64,000 nucleotides of DNA from Streptococcus mitis (GCF_000722685.1 NZ_JPFV01000008.1:149258-213257), one strand, 5' to 3'; numbered from the stretch's first letter, positions 35,094-44,849 are shown. Made by a program: numbers and translations. The notes: generated from the sequence alone by a model not told the origin.

Positions 35094-35856
35094 TCGTATT
35101 TTAGCACTTTCTGGAAATGACATTTTTAGTGGTGGTGGATTGTCCGCTGATTTGGCTACTTATACCTTGAACGGCTTGCATGGCTTTGTAGCAGTGACTT
35201 GCTTGACAGCCTTGACAGAAAAGGGCTTTGAAGTCTTTCCAACTGACGATACCATTTATCAACATGAATTAGATAGCTTGCGTGATGTGGAGTTTGGGGG
35301 AATTAAGATTGGTCTTCTCCCTACTGTCAGTGTGGCTGAGAAGGCCTTGGATTTTATCAAACAACGTCCAGGAGTGCCTGTGGTGCTGGATCCTGTCTTG
35401 GTCTGCAAGGAAACGCATGATGTAGCTGTAAGTGAACTTCGCCAAGAATTGATTCGCTTTTTCCCTCATGTCAGTGTGGTTACTCCTAATCTTCCTGAAG
35501 CAGAATTATTAGCTGGTCAGGAAATTAAAATCTTGGAAGACATGAAAACGGCAGCGCAGAAATTACATGCCTTAGGAGCGCCAGCAGTCATTATCAAGGG
35601 AGGTAATCGCCTTAGTCAGGACAAGGCTGTGGATGTCTTTTATGACGGACAAACCTTTACAGTCTTAGAAAATCCCGTTATCCAAGGGCAAAATGCTGGT
35701 GCAGGTTGTACCTTTGCCTCTAGCATTGCCAGTCACCTAGTCCAAGGACAAGAACTATCAGCAGCAATTGAAAGTTCAAAAGCATTCGTTTACCGTGCCA
35801 TTGCACAAGCAGATCAATATGGAGTAAGACAATATGAAGCAAACCAAAACAACTAA
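35083..35856 (+). CDS. pdxK: Pyridoxine/pyridoxal or hydroxymethylpyrimidine kinase (PdxK/ThiD family)
   Basis: A 257-residue ribokinase-like enzyme. It opens with [20 protein letters not shown] and shows [23 protein letters not shown] and the anion-hole motif [14 protein letters not shown] (GAGC form of GTGD). ThiD and PdxK are similar, but its partner is an ECF substrate protein in a pdxK-pdxU-like pair and no thiamine genes are adjacent, so vitamin B6 salvage is favoured. GAGATTC precedes the ATG inside truA. Confidence 0.82.
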   Translation: MKNNRILALSGNDIFSGGGLSADLATYTLNGLHGFVAVTCLTALTEKGFEVFPTDDTIYQHELDSLRDVEFGGIKIGLLPTVSVAEKALDFIKQRPGVPVVLDPVLVCKETHDVAVSELRQELIRFFPHVSVVTPNLPEAELLAGQEIKILEDMKTAAQKLHALGAPAVIIKGGNRLSQDKAVDVFYDGQTFTVLENPVIQGQNAGAGCTFASSIASHLVQGQELSAAIESSKAFVYRAIAQADQYGVRQYEANQNN

Positions 35857-36295
35857 AATCGCCCTTGTATCCTTATTAACCGCCCTTTCTGTGGTTCTAG
35901 GTTATTTCTTAAAAATCCCAACGCCAACAGGTATTCTAACTCTTTTAGATGCGGGTGTCTTCTTTGCAGCTTTCTATTTTGGTAGTCGTGAAGGGGCTGT
36001 AGTAGGAGGACTAGCAGGTTTCTTGATTGACCTCTTATCAGGCTACCCTCAGTGGATGTTCTTTAGCTTGGTCAACCATGGTTTGCAGGGATTTTTCGCA
36101 GGATTTAAAGGAAAATCTCAGTGGTTAGGCCTTATCTTAGCAACGATTGCCATGGTAGGGGGCTACGCCTTGGGTTCTACATTGATGAATGGCTGGGCTG
36201 CAGCCCTACCCGAAATCCTACCAAATTTCATGCAAAATATGGTAGGGATGATTGTAGGATTTATCCTTAGTCAAAGTATCAAAAAGATAAAGTAA
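35834..36295 (+). CDS. pdxU: ECF transporter S component, probably for vitamin B6
   Basis: A 153-residue protein with five to six membrane helices (LVSLLTALSVVLGYFL through MVGMIVGFILSQS), typical of ECF S components that share a common energising module encoded elsewhere. It overlaps the kinase gene by 23 bases, so substrate import and phosphorylation are coupled. The vitamin B6 assignment follows from the neighbour, not from a motif; hydroxymethylpyrimidine is the alternative. Confidence 0.75.
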   Translation: MKQTKTTKIALVSLLTALSVVLGYFLKIPTPTGILTLLDAGVFFAAFYFGSREGAVVGGLAGFLIDLLSGYPQWMFFSLVNHGLQGFFAGFKGKSQWLGLILATIAMVGGYALGSTLMNGWAAALPEILPNFMQNMVGMIVGFILSQSIKKIK

Positions 36296-36324
36296 AAAGT
36301 TAGCTGTTCGAGCTAACTTTTTTT
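36294..36324. terminator. Bidirectional terminator between pdxU and pepQ
   Basis: AAAAAGTTAGCT, a 5-base loop, AGCTAACTTTTTTT. U-runs on both strands. Confidence 0.9.
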
Positions 36325-36332
36325 GTATAATA

Positions 36333-37415
36333 TTAATCAAAATAAAGCAAGTCTTTGCTGGTGCTTGTAAAGAGGTCAAAGCCATCCTTGGTAACAACAC
36401 CGCAGTCTTCGATACGGACTCCGACTTTACCAGGGATATAGATACCTGGTTCAACAGAGAAGCACATGCCTTCTTCGATGATCATGTCGTTTCCTTCCAT
36501 GATAGATGGGAATTCGTGGACATCCATACCGATACCGTGACCGAGACGGTGGTTGAAGTACTCACCGTAACCAGCTTTTTCAATGACTGCGCGGGCAGCG
36601 CGGTCCACTTCATGAGCAGTCACACCCGGCTTGATAAAGTCAAGAGCAGCTTGTTGGGCTTCAAGAGTCAAGTTGTAGATGTCTTTCTTGAATTGGTCAG
36701 GCTTACCAACAGCGACTGTACGAGTCATATCTGACGCATAGCCGTTGACGAGAACACCCAAATCAAAGAGGAGAAGAGCATCATTTTCAACCTTGTTAGC
36801 TGCTGGAATACCGTGTGGATTTGCAGCATTATCACCAGTCAAGACCATGGTATCAAAGCTCATTTCATAGCCTTCACGCTTCATAGCAAAGTCAATTTGA
36901 GCGATGATATCTGTCTCTGTCTTATCAAGAGAAATATTGTCAAAGCCAACCTTAACAGCCTTGTCCGCATAGAGACCTGCAACCATCATTTTTTGCACTT
37001 CATCAGCTGATTTGATGAGGCGCATGCGTTGGATACGGGGAGTGAGGTTTTCAAATTCGGCTGTTTCAAAAACTGTCTTCAAGCCATGGTATTTGGTCAA
37101 GATAAGATTGTCAAACTCAACAGCGACACGTTTGAAGTCAAGTTGTGGAAGAGCATGTTTCATTTTTTGCCATGGATTTTCAGAATCCACATAGCCCACA
37201 ACTGGGAAGGAAACAGTGCTACTTGCACGCTCAACCTCAAGTGCTGGGACAAAGAGGAGGGGTTCCTGATCCGTTAGGACAAAAAGAAACATCTGGCGTT
37301 CATGGGGATCACTGTAAAAGCCAGTGAGGTAATTGATTGTGACGGGGTCAGATACGACAGCGACGTCTAGTTTTTCTGATTCAAGATATGTTACGATTTG
37401 TTGTAATTTAGACAT
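36333..37415 (-). CDS. pepQ: Xaa-Pro dipeptidase (prolidase)
   Basis: A 360-residue M24B metallopeptidase with creatinase N-terminal domain (1-125) and pita-bread fold. Metal ligands are seen as LFDLGVLVNGYASDMTRT (two Asp), GHGIGMDVHEFP (His), EEGMCFSVEPG (Glu) and RIEDCGVVT (Glu). It releases proline from dipeptides in the cytoplasm. AGAAGG precedes the ATG. Confidence 0.93.
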   Translation of the reverse strand: MSKLQQIVTYLESEKLDVAVVSDPVTINYLTGFYSDPHERQMFLFVLTDQEPLLFVPALEVERASSTVSFPVVGYVDSENPWQKMKHALPQLDFKRVAVEFDNLILTKYHGLKTVFETAEFENLTPRIQRMRLIKSADEVQKMMVAGLYADKAVKVGFDNISLDKTETDIIAQIDFAMKREGYEMSFDTMVLTGDNAANPHGIPAANKVENDALLLFDLGVLVNGYASDMTRTVAVGKPDQFKKDIYNLTLEAQQAALDFIKPGVTAHEVDRAARAVIEKAGYGEYFNHRLGHGIGMDVHEFPSIMEGNDMIIEEGMCFSVEPGIYIPGKVGVRIEDCGVVTKDGFDLFTSTSKDLLYFD

Positions 37416-37491
37416 ATGCTACCTTCTTTCTACCCCTCTATTTTGGCAAAAAAAGAGAGAAAATGCAAGGGAGAAGGGTAAAAGAAAAGAC

Positions 37492-37524
37492 AAAAAGAAC
37501 TCCGCTATCTTATCGGAGTTCTTT
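37492..37524 (-). terminator. Terminator after gatD
   Basis: GAACTCCG arms (37497-37504 and 37514-37521) with a 9-base loop, followed on the minus strand by TTTTT. Confidence 0.82.
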
Positions 37525-37542
37525 GATATGGTTTTTCTTGGT

Positions 37543-38325
37543 TTAAGAAAAGTCAGCCTTGCTTTTGACGTCGCTGTATTCTTCAGCGATTTCTTGACTG
37601 AGAATATCTTCATAGGCAGGGAGTTGGATGTCCTGACCATATTTCTTCTTGAGGGCAGTAGTGACTAGGCGATAAGCTAGATTGGCATTGCGAGAGAGGA
37701 TAGGCCCGTGGAAGTAAGAACCAAAGACATTCTTATAATGAACCCCTTCGCCGACCTTTTCTTCGTTATTTCCATTTCCATAGACCACCTGTCCCAGCGG
37801 TTTTTGGTCATCTGAGAGGAAGGTACGGCCCTGATGATTTTCAAATCCATAGTAGGTTTCATCGAAATCTTCATTATGAATCTTGATATCCCCGATAAAA
37901 CGGTTATTGGTCTGGTTGAGGGTGTAGTGGCCCATAACCCCTAGCCCTTCGATGCGTTTGCCTGAAGCTTCAATATAATATTGGCCCAATAGTTGGAAAC
38001 CACCGCAGATAGCCAGAACCACACCGTCGTTTTGGATGTAGTTGTCAATGCTTTCTTTTTTAGCAGGTAGGTCGTCTGCAATGATACTCTGTTCAAAGTC
38101 TTGACCGCCACCGAAAAAGGCAATGTCGTAGTGATTTTCATCAAAGTTATCATGGAGAGAAACGATGTCAACCGTTACATGGGCTCCCAGTTTTTCAGCC
38201 ACATACTTGAGCATGAGAATGTTTCCATTGTCACCATAGGTATTCATGAGATTTCCGTAGAGGTGGGCAATGTTGATCTGATAGGGGTAATTGCCAGCTT
38301 TTGAGGAAAGTGAAGTATAAACCAT
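37543..38325 (-). CDS. gatD: Lipid II isoglutaminyl synthase, glutamine amidotransferase subunit
   Basis: A 260-residue CobB/CobQ-like glutaminase. Catalytic Cys107 lies in [12 protein letters not shown], with a GGGQDFE oxyanion region before it and a His in [10 protein letters not shown]. With MurT it amidates the D-glutamate of lipid II to D-isoglutamine, which is needed for cross-linking and is essential in pneumococci. It overlaps murT by one base (TAATG), as is usual. Confidence 0.95.
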   Translation of the reverse strand: MVYTSLSSKAGNYPYQINIAHLYGNLMNTYGDNGNILMLKYVAEKLGAHVTVDIVSLHDNFDENHYDIAFFGGGQDFEQSIIADDLPAKKESIDNYIQNDGVVLAICGGFQLLGQYYIEASGKRIEGLGVMGHYTLNQTNNRFIGDIKIHNEDFDETYYGFENHQGRTFLSDDQKPLGQVVYGNGNNEEKVGEGVHYKNVFGSYFHGPILSRNANLAYRLVTTALKKKYGQDIQLPAYEDILSQEIAEEYSDVKSKADFS

Positions 38326-39668
38326 TAGTTCATCTCCTTTCTAACAATCTGACGACTAGCCAGCAGTTCGCGGAACTCCAGCATAGCAGTATAGGTAGCC
38401 AGAATATAAGCATGCTTGCAGTCTTGGTTCTCAATGGTCTTAAGAACTTGCTCCAGACTACTTGTTTCAGTGATTTTATCAGCTGGATAGCCTGTCACTC
38501 GTAGACGACGAGCGATTTCAGAATGGCGAACACCGCCAGCGTTGATTTCAGGAATGTCCATCTCAGTGATTTGTTCAAAATCAGCATCCCAGATCCAGCT
38601 GGTATCAATTCCATCTGCATAGTTGGCATTTAGGAGAACAGATAGACTAAATGGATAAGGTGCTAGTTTAATCATTTCGATAGCTTGGGTCGCACCGACT
38701 GGATTTTTAATCAAGACGAGGGTGCATTCCTTGTCACCGATATGGAAGGTTTCCTGACGACCAAAGACAGCACGGCTCTTATCAAATCCTTGCTTGATTA
38801 GTTGTGAATCTGCACCAAGGAAACTGGCGATGGCAACTGCAGCTAAGGCGTTGTAGATATTGTAGAGACCACCGATTTGAATGCCATATTCTTGTCCGTC
38901 AATGACAAAGCGAGAGCGATTGTTGGTCAACTCAACCAAGTCTGTCAAGCGATAGTCTAAATCAGGACGTTTACATCCACAACCTTCACAGATATAGGCA
39001 CCCAAGTTTGCATAGGTATTGTGCTCGTATTTGAGGATACCTTGGCAGTCAGGACAGAGAATTCCTTCTGTATTATAGTGAGCCAGCTGGGCTGGGCCTT
39101 TTTCCAAGTCAAAACCAAAATATTGTACAGGATTTGGAATAGCTGGCTTGTAGAAAAGTGGACTGTCTCCATTAAGAAGAACAGTGGCAGTAGGTACCTT
39201 ACGAATGGCATCCAAAATCATCTTGTAAGTTGTGTAAATCTCACCATAGCGGTCCATCTGGTCACGGAAGATATTCGTGATGACAAAAAGGCTTGGCTGG
39301 ATATAGTCACAGATACGAGATAGACTGGCCTCGTCGATTTCTAGGACGGCAATATTTTTCCCAGTTTTAGAGGATTTGGCTGTTAAGAAGGTTGTCGCAA
39401 TTCCTGTAATCATATTGGCACCGCTCGGGTTGGTCAGAACTTGACCATAAACCTCTTTTAAAATACCGACAGTCAGGGCAGTTGTCAGAGTTTTTCCATT
39501 GGTTCCAGTGACCACGACAATCTCGTAGTTTTTAGCTAGGTTTTGTAAAATATCTTTATCGAATTGAAGGGCAAGTTTTCCTGGGAGCGTACTTCCACGG
39601 CCAAGACGGCTTAAAATGAAGTGGGAAGAACGCCCAGCAAGAAGGCCCAAAGTAGTTTTTAATTTCAT
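38325..39668 (-). CDS. murT: Lipid II isoglutaminyl synthase, MurT ligase subunit
   Basis: A 447-residue Mur-ligase-like ATPase. P-loop [12 protein letters not shown] (about 55), central domain, a four-cysteine zinc ribbon (CPDCQG and CEGCGC, about 205-230), and C-terminal DUF1727 domain (about 315-447). MurT activates the alpha-carboxyl of D-Glu on lipid II with ATP and GatD supplies ammonia. Together with gatD it forms an operon. Confidence 0.95.
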   Translation of the reverse strand: MKLKTTLGLLAGRSSHFILSRLGRGSTLPGKLALQFDKDILQNLAKNYEIVVVTGTNGKTLTTALTVGILKEVYGQVLTNPSGANMITGIATTFLTAKSSKTGKNIAVLEIDEASLSRICDYIQPSLFVITNIFRDQMDRYGEIYTTYKMILDAIRKVPTATVLLNGDSPLFYKPAIPNPVQYFGFDLEKGPAQLAHYNTEGILCPDCQGILKYEHNTYANLGAYICEGCGCKRPDLDYRLTDLVELTNNRSRFVIDGQEYGIQIGGLYNIYNALAAVAIASFLGADSQLIKQGFDKSRAVFGRQETFHIGDKECTLVLIKNPVGATQAIEMIKLAPYPFSLSVLLNANYADGIDTSWIWDADFEQITEMDIPEINAGGVRHSEIARRLRVTGYPADKITETSSLEQVLKTIENQDCKHAYILATYTAMLEFRELLASRQIVRKEMN

Positions 39669-39722
39669 GCTTCTATTATATCATAAAAGAGGGAAAAGAC
39701 AGATTTGAGATTTCGAAGAAGT

Positions 39723-39748
39723 AAAAACAGCCCAAAGAGGGCTGTTTG
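39723..39748 (-). terminator. Terminator after the flavin disulfide reductase gene
   Basis: AAACAGCCC (39725-39733), 5-base loop, GGGCTGTTT (39739-39747). On the minus strand TTTTTAC follows. Confidence 0.85.
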
Positions 39749-39766
39749 ATACGATTAAATCTCAAC

Positions 39767-41083
39767 TTAAATTGCAAACAAGTCATTCAAGTTTTCAGCC
39801 AAGGTTGGGTGAGTGAAGATTTGTTTTGTGAAGTAAGTGTAAGGAATCTTGTTGTCCATAGCAACAGTGATGATGTTGATGATTTCTTGAGAACCTTCTG
39901 AGAAGATGCTTGCTCCAAGAATTTCTTTTGTTTCAGTATTAACAACAGCTTTGAAAGCTCCGCGAAGGTCTCCGTTTACGTGACCACGAGGCATGGCTGC
40001 AACAGGGATTTCTTTCACTGCGTATGGAAGTTTCAAATCAGCTGCTTGGCTTTCAGTCAAACCAACTTGTGAAAGTGCAGGTGTGATAAACATGGTGTTT
40101 GGTACATTGAGACGGTCTTCAAGTGTGTAGCTGCCATCTCCAGCAAGGTAGCTGTAAACAACACGGAAGTCATCAAGTGAAATGTAGGTAAATTGAAGGC
40201 CACCGTTGACATCTCCAACTGCAAAGACACCAGGAACGTTTGTTTGACAATGTTTATCTACTTTAATAGCACCACGTTCAGTTAGTTCAATATCTGTATT
40301 TTCAAGTTGAAGTGGTTCTACATTTGGTTTGCGTCCAGTTGCGTAAAGAAGGGCGTCGAAACGGTAAGTTTCATTTTCAGTTACGACAAGGACTTGGTCA
40401 CCGTCATTTTTAATTTCAGTAGTACGGATATTTTGAAGCAATTCAATACCGTCTTCTTCCATGTATTGTTTAGCAAGAGCTGCGATGGAAGGTTCTGCAC
40501 GAGGAAGGAAAGTATCCAAGGCATCTAGGACTGTAACCTTGCTTCCAAGTTTGTTGTAAAGGCCAGCAAATTCAAGACCGATATTTCCACCACCAAGGAC
40601 TCCAAGGTTTTCAGGCAATTTGTCCAAGTTTTGGATACCTGTTGAGTCAAAGACGTTTTTGCTTGTAGCAAGTCCAGGGATTGGCAAAACATTTGAAACA
40701 GCACCAGTGTTGATGACGATTGTTTCAGCAGTCAGTTCTTTCTTTTCATCACCAGCTTGGATTTCGATGACTTTATTTGAAAGGAAGTGAGCTTCTGCAT
40801 CAAAGATATCTACGCCTGTACCAGCAACAGTCGCATAGTTTTTACCGTTGAGGCGACCAGTGATAGTGTTTTTGGTAGCAATCACTTCTTCAAAAGACAA
40901 GTCTTTTTCAGCAGCAACTAGCAAAGTTTTAGTTGGGATACAACCGATGTTGATACAAGTTCCACCGTACATAGCTTTGCTACGTTCAACGAGGGCAACT
41001 TTTTTACCAGCTGAAGCCAATTTACCAGCTAGTGTTTTACCAGCTTTACCAAATCCGATAACGATTAAATCATAAGTTAACAT
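39767..41083 (-). CDS. har: Flavoprotein disulfide reductase, probable hypothiocyanous acid reductase (Har/RclA-like)
   Basis: A 438-residue class I pyridine nucleotide-disulfide reductase. FAD motif VIGFGKAGKTLAGKLA, redox pair C43-INIG-C48 in GGTCINIGCIPTK, NAD motif LGGGNIGLEFAGLYNKLG, and VFAVGDVNGG. The C-terminal dimer domain has His in FTHPTLAENLNDLF. It is shorter than glutathione or lipoamide reductases. Its position and sequence match the pneumococcal enzyme shown to reduce hypothiocyanous acid (from memory), a defence against host peroxidase products. AGGAGGAAC precedes the ATG. Confidence 0.82.
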   Translation of the reverse strand: MLTYDLIVIGFGKAGKTLAGKLASAGKKVALVERSKAMYGGTCINIGCIPTKTLLVAAEKDLSFEEVIATKNTITGRLNGKNYATVAGTGVDIFDAEAHFLSNKVIEIQAGDEKKELTAETIVINTGAVSNVLPIPGLATSKNVFDSTGIQNLDKLPENLGVLGGGNIGLEFAGLYNKLGSKVTVLDALDTFLPRAEPSIAALAKQYMEEDGIELLQNIRTTEIKNDGDQVLVVTENETYRFDALLYATGRKPNVEPLQLENTDIELTERGAIKVDKHCQTNVPGVFAVGDVNGGLQFTYISLDDFRVVYSYLAGDGSYTLEDRLNVPNTMFITPALSQVGLTESQAADLKLPYAVKEIPVAAMPRGHVNGDLRGAFKAVVNTETKEILGASIFSEGSQEIINIITVAMDNKIPYTYFTKQIFTHPTLAENLNDLFAI

Positions 41084-41257
41084 TTAGAGTTCCTCCTATT
41101 CGAATTTCATTCTAGCACAAGAAAAAAACTTTTGCACAATTCTGCTACGCTTTAAAAAAGTTTATGAAATAGTGGAAAGTTTAACTTTATTTTCTCAGAA
41201 AAATCGTTTACATGACTTTATCGACGGATTAGGCTATCTTTTGCTTCTCTCTTGTGT

Positions 41258-41263
41258 TATACT
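41258..41263 (+). promoter_or_regulatory. cshA promoter -10 (extended)
   Basis: TGTTATACT is an extended -10. No convincing -35 is present at 17 bases. It predicts a leader of about 145 bases before GTG 41413. Confidence 0.5.
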
Positions 41264-41269
41264 AGATAG

Positions 41270-41412
41270 GTTGCAAAGAAAACAGTACTTTTCTTTTGTG
41301 GAAAAGAAGCAACACGATTTTATATCCAGTATATGAAAATACGTCATAAAAAGAAAAGTATAAACTAAGCCCTATAGGGTGGCTTCGCACCACCTTTAGA
41401 AAGAAGAAGAAC
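41270..41412 (+). promoter_or_regulatory. Structured 5' leader of cshA
   Basis: TACTTTTCTTTT (41286-41297) is perfectly complementary to AAAAGAAAAGTA (41349-41360). The first arm overlaps a local hairpin, CTTTT-GTGG-AAAAG (41293-41305), so the two structures compete. A third hairpin, GGTGG (41378-41382)/CCACC (41390-41394), lies 18 bases before the ribosome site. No terminator T-run is seen, so temperature or helicase feedback on translation or stability is more likely than attenuation. Confidence 0.45.
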
Positions 41413-42987
41413 GTGAAATTTAATGAATTAAACTTGTCTGCTGATTTGCTAGCAGAGATTGAAAAAGCTGGTTTTGTAGAAGCCAGTCCTATCCAAGAAC
41501 AAACCATTCCATTGGCTCTTGAAGGTAAGGACGTTATCGGTCAAGCTCAGACTGGTACAGGAAAAACTGCAGCCTTTGGCTTGCCTACCCTTGAAAAGAT
41601 CCGTACAGAAGAAGGGACCATCCAAGCCTTGGTTATCGCTCCAACTCGTGAACTCGCTGTTCAAAGTCAAGAAGAACTCTTTCGCTTTGGTCGTAGTAAG
41701 GGAGTCAAAGTCCGCTCAGTATATGGCGGATCAAGCATTGAAAAACAAATTAAGGCTCTTAAATCTGGTGCCCATATCGTGGTGGGAACTCCAGGTCGCC
41801 TCTTGGACTTGATTAAACGCAAGGCCTTGAAATTACAAGATATTGAAACTCTTATCCTTGACGAAGCGGATGAAATGCTTAACATGGGCTTCCTTGAAGA
41901 CATTGAAGCTATCATCTCCCGTGTCCCTGAAAATCGACAAACTCTTCTCTTCTCAGCAACTATGCCAGATGCCATCAAACGTATCGGTGTTCAGTTTATG
42001 AAAGAACCTGAACATGTCAAGATTGCTGCTAAGGAATTAACAACAGAATTGGTTGACCAATACTATATCCGAGTTAAAGAGCAAGAAAAATTTGATACCA
42101 TGACTCGTCTCATGGATGTGGAACAACCAGAACTTGCTATCGTATTTGGTCGTACCAAACGCCGTGTAGATGAATTGACTCGTGGTCTGAAAATCCGTGG
42201 CTTCCGTGCAGAAGGAATTCATGGAGACCTAGACCAAAACAAACGTCTTCGTGTCCTTCGTGACTTTAAAAATGGCAATCTTGATGTTTTGGTTGCGACA
42301 GACGTTGCAGCGCGTGGCTTGGATATTTCAGGTGTGACCCATGTCTATAACTACGATATTCCACAAGATCCTGAAAGTTATGTTCACCGTATCGGTCGTA
42401 CAGGTCGTGCTGGTAAGTCAGGTCAGTCTATTACTTTCGTATCACCAAATGAAATGGGCTACCTCCAAATCATTGAGAATTTGACCAAGAAACGCATGAA
42501 AGGTCTCAAACCTGCAAGTGCGGAAGAAGCCTTCCAAGCTAAAAAACACGTAGCTCTCAAGAAAATTGAACGTGATTTTGCAGATGAGACTATCCGTGCC
42601 AACTTTGAGAAATTTGGTAAGGATGCTCGCAAGCTAGCAGCCGAATTTACTCCAGAAGAATTGGCAATGTATATTTTGAGTCTGACAGTCCAAGACCCAG
42701 ATAGCCTTCCAGAAGTGGAGATTGCGCGTGAAAAACCACTGCCATTTAAACCATCAGGTAATGGCTTCGGTGGTAAAGCTAAGGGAGGTCGTGGAGGCCG
42801 TCGTGGGGACGACCGTCGAGACCGTGATCGCCGTGGCAATGGTCGTCGTGATGATTTCAAAAAAGGAAGTCGTGGCAATGATCGTTTTCATAAGGAAAAA
42901 CGTTACCGTAAGGATAATAAAAAACCACGCAATACTTCAAGTGAAAAGCAAACAGGCTTTGTTATTCGTAACAAGGGCGATAAATAA
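41413..42987 (+). CDS. cshA: DEAD-box RNA helicase
   Basis: A 524-residue CshA-type helicase. Motifs in order: Q motif (GFVEASPIQEQTIP), I (AQTGTGKT), Ia (PTRELAVQ), II (DEAD), III (SAT), IV-V (VATDVAARGLDI) and VI (HRIGRTGRAGKSG). The C-terminal tail (about 440-524) is rich in RGG/GRR and basic residues for RNA binding. It starts at GTG 41413; AGAAGAAG precedes it. CshA acts in mRNA decay and ribosome biogenesis and in cold growth. Confidence 0.95.
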   Translation: MKFNELNLSADLLAEIEKAGFVEASPIQEQTIPLALEGKDVIGQAQTGTGKTAAFGLPTLEKIRTEEGTIQALVIAPTRELAVQSQEELFRFGRSKGVKVRSVYGGSSIEKQIKALKSGAHIVVGTPGRLLDLIKRKALKLQDIETLILDEADEMLNMGFLEDIEAIISRVPENRQTLLFSATMPDAIKRIGVQFMKEPEHVKIAAKELTTELVDQYYIRVKEQEKFDTMTRLMDVEQPELAIVFGRTKRRVDELTRGLKIRGFRAEGIHGDLDQNKRLRVLRDFKNGNLDVLVATDVAARGLDISGVTHVYNYDIPQDPESYVHRIGRTGRAGKSGQSITFVSPNEMGYLQIIENLTKKRMKGLKPASAEEAFQAKKHVALKKIERDFADETIRANFEKFGKDARKLAAEFTPEELAMYILSLTVQDPDSLPEVEIAREKPLPFKPSGNGFGGKAKGGRGGRRGDDRRDRDRRGNGRRDDFKKGSRGNDRFHKEKRYRKDNKKPRNTSSEKQTGFVIRNKGDK

Positions 42988-42990
42988 GAA

Positions 42991-43018
42991 AAAGCGGTTC
43001 AAAATGAATCGCTTTTTT
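42991..43018 (+). terminator. Terminator after cshA
   Basis: AAAGCGGTTC (42991-43000), 5-base loop, GAATCGCTTT (43006-43015) and T-run. Just after it, AAGGAG and ATG 43034 open a six-codon frame (MEKKDK, ends 43054), perhaps the relic of a lost gene. Confidence 0.85.
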
Positions 43019-43171
43019 ATATAAGGAGACCGAATGGAAAAGAAAGATAAATAAAATACATATATTATCTTCTTGTAATGTTATAATACACAAACATAGG
43101 GAGCTTGTCAATAGAAAAGAAGCAATTTAATTAAAAATATTCTTGTTTTTTCAAATTGCAATTAAATAAGC

Positions 43172-43216
43172 AATTTTCAGATAATAATTGAAAATTTAAG
43201 CTGTTTATGTTATAAT
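43172..43216 (+). promoter_or_regulatory. codY promoter with overlapping CodY box
   Basis: Promoter: TTGAAA (43188-43193), 17-base spacer, TATAAT (43211-43216). AATTTTCAGATAATA (43172-43186) matches the CodY consensus AATTTTCWGAAAATT at 13 of 15 positions and abuts the -35. A second, weaker half (TTGAAAATT) overlaps the -35 itself. Autoregulation by CodY is expected. Confidence 0.75.
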
Positions 43217-43242
43217 GATAGCGATTAAATTCGAGGTGAAAA

Positions 43243-44031
43243 ATGGCACATTTATTAGAAAAAACTAGAAAAATTACTTCTATCCTGAAGCGCTCAGAGG
43301 AGCAGTTGCAGGAAGAACTTCCATACAATGCGATTACCCGTCAATTGGCAGATATTATTGACTGTAACGCCTGTATCGTCAATAGCAAGGGACGTCTCCT
43401 TGGTTATTTCATGCGTTACAAAACCAATACAGATCGTGTAGAGCAGTTCTTCCAAACTAAGATTTTCCCAGATGACTACATTCAAGGTGCGAACATGATC
43501 TACGATACAGAAGCCAATCTGACAGTTGATCATGATTTAAGTATTTTCCCTGTGGAAAGTCGTTCCGACTTTCCAGATGGTTTGACGACTATTGCACCGA
43601 TTCATGTATCAGGGATTCGCCTTGGTTCTTTGATTATTTGGCGCAATGATAAGAAATTCGAAGATGAGGACTTGATTCTTGTTGAGATTGCCAGTACCGT
43701 TGTTGGGATTCAGCTTCTTAACTTCCAACGTGAAGAAGATGAGAAAAATATCCGTCGCCGTACTGCTGTTACCATGGCGGTTAATACCCTTTCTTACTCT
43801 GAACTCCGTGCTGTTTCAGCGATTTTAGGGGAATTAAATGGAAATGAAGGGCAGTTGACTGCGTCTGTGATTGCAGACCGTATTGGAATAACCCGCTCTG
43901 TGATTGTCAATGCCCTTCGTAAACTTGAGTCTGCAGGGATTATTGAAAGTCGCTCACTTGGAATGAAGGGAACCTATCTTAAGGTCTTGATTTCAGATAT
44001 TTTTGAAGAAGTGAAGAAAAGAGATTACTAA
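43243..44031 (+). CDS. codY: GTP/branched-chain-amino-acid-sensing global repressor CodY
   Basis: A 262-residue CodY. N-terminal GAF domain for isoleucine/valine (1-155, with [17 protein letters not shown]), a linker, and the C-terminal winged helix (about 180-262) with the invariant [42 protein letters not shown] region. It represses amino-acid uptake and biosynthesis genes in rich medium. GAGGTGAAAA precedes the ATG. It overlaps pncA by one base. Confidence 0.97.
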   Translation: MAHLLEKTRKITSILKRSEEQLQEELPYNAITRQLADIIDCNACIVNSKGRLLGYFMRYKTNTDRVEQFFQTKIFPDDYIQGANMIYDTEANLTVDHDLSIFPVESRSDFPDGLTTIAPIHVSGIRLGSLIIWRNDKKFEDEDLILVEIASTVVGIQLLNFQREEDEKNIRRRTAVTMAVNTLSYSELRAVSAILGELNGNEGQLTASVIADRIGITRSVIVNALRKLESAGIIESRSLGMKGTYLKVLISDIFEEVKKRDY

Positions 44032-44606
44032 TGACTAAGGCTTTGATTTCGATTGATTATACAGAAGATTTTGTTGCTGATAGTGGGAAGCTGACAGCGG
44101 GTGCTCCAGCTCAGGCGATTTCGGATGCCATCAGCAAGGTGACTCGACTAGCTTTTGAACGAGGAGACTACATCTTCTTTACTATTGATGCTCATGAAGA
44201 AAACGATTGTTTTCATCCAGAAAGCAAGCTGTTTCCTCCTCACAATTTGATTGGAACTAGTGGGCGGAATTTATACGGAGATTTGGGGACCTTTTATCAA
44301 GAATATGGTTCAGACAGTCGTGTCTTTTGGATGGATAAACGCCATTACTCAGCTTTTTCAGGGACTGACCTGGATATCCGCTTGAGAGAGCGTCGAATTT
44401 CTACAGTTATTTTAACAGGAGTCTTGACGGATATTTGTGTCCTGCATACAGCTATAGATGCCTATAATCTAGGATATGACATCGAGATTGTTAAACCAGC
44501 TGTTGCTTCCATCTGGCCTGAAAATCATCAATTTGCCCTAGGTCATTTCAAAAATACACTTGGAGCTAAGTTGGTAGATGAAAATCTAAATGAAATTTCA
44601 GAGTAA
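44031..44606 (+). CDS. pncA: Nicotinamidase
   Basis: A 191-residue isochorismatase-like hydrolase. The catalytic triad is Asp9 in ISIDYTEDF, Lys in MDKRHYSAF, and Cys in TGVLTDICVLHTA. Metal ligands occur in DAHEENDCFHPES. It converts nicotinamide to nicotinate for NAD salvage and complements pnuC at 1.1 kb. It is translationally coupled to codY (TAATG). Confidence 0.93.
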   Translation: MTKALISIDYTEDFVADSGKLTAGAPAQAISDAISKVTRLAFERGDYIFFTIDAHEENDCFHPESKLFPPHNLIGTSGRNLYGDLGTFYQEYGSDSRVFWMDKRHYSAFSGTDLDIRLRERRISTVILTGVLTDICVLHTAIDAYNLGYDIEIVKPAVASIWPENHQFALGHFKNTLGAKLVDENLNEISE

Positions 44607-44642
44607 TTTGGTTGATGAAATGAAAAAATTTGAAAAAAAGTG

Positions 44643-44671
44643 TTGACAAGCATCCCAAAAGTTGATATACT
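44643..44671 (+). promoter_or_regulatory. tRNA-Leu promoter
   Basis: TTGACA (44643-44648), 17-base spacer, TATACT (44666-44671). The start would lie about 10 bases before the mature tRNA. Confidence 0.85.
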
Positions 44672-44686
44672 AGTAAAGTAATCGAC

Positions 44687-44772
44687 GCGGGGATGGCGGA
44701 ATTGGCAGACGCGCAGGACTAAGGATCCTGTGACCGCTTTAGGTCGTGAGGGTTCAAGTCCCTCTCTCCGCA
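44687..44772 (+). tRNA. tRNA-Leu (anticodon AAG)
   Basis: An 86-base class II tRNA. Acceptor arms GCGGGGA and TCTCCGC with discriminator A, D-loop GGCAGACGCG, anticodon stem CAGGA/TCCTG with loop CTAAGGA (anticodon AAG), long variable arm, and T-loop GGTTCAAGTCC. CCA is not encoded. AAG would read CUU and, if A34 becomes inosine, CUC. Confidence 0.95.
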
Positions 44773-44780
44773 TAGGATAA

Positions 44781-44807
44781 GAGTTAGCTGAGGCTAGCTC
44801 TTTTTTT
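44781..44807 (+). terminator. Terminator after tRNA-Leu
   Basis: GAGTTAGC, TGAG loop, GCTAGCTC and T7. Confidence 0.88.
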
Positions 44808-44821
44808 CATCTAGTTAAAGT

Positions 44822-44849
44822 AGAGCAAAAAAATTTTTGCTCTTTTTCA
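44822..44849 (+). terminator. Second terminator before vex1
   Basis: AGAGCAAAAA pairs with TTTTTGCTCT across a 2-base turn, followed by TTTTT. It insulates vex1 from the tRNA unit. TATAAT at 44872-44877 follows as the likely vex1 -10. Confidence 0.8.

Noticed and set aside
42459..42878. 139-codon Arg/Pro-rich minus-strand frame in cshA
   Set aside because: It is the complement of the RGG-rich cshA tail and has no own signals.
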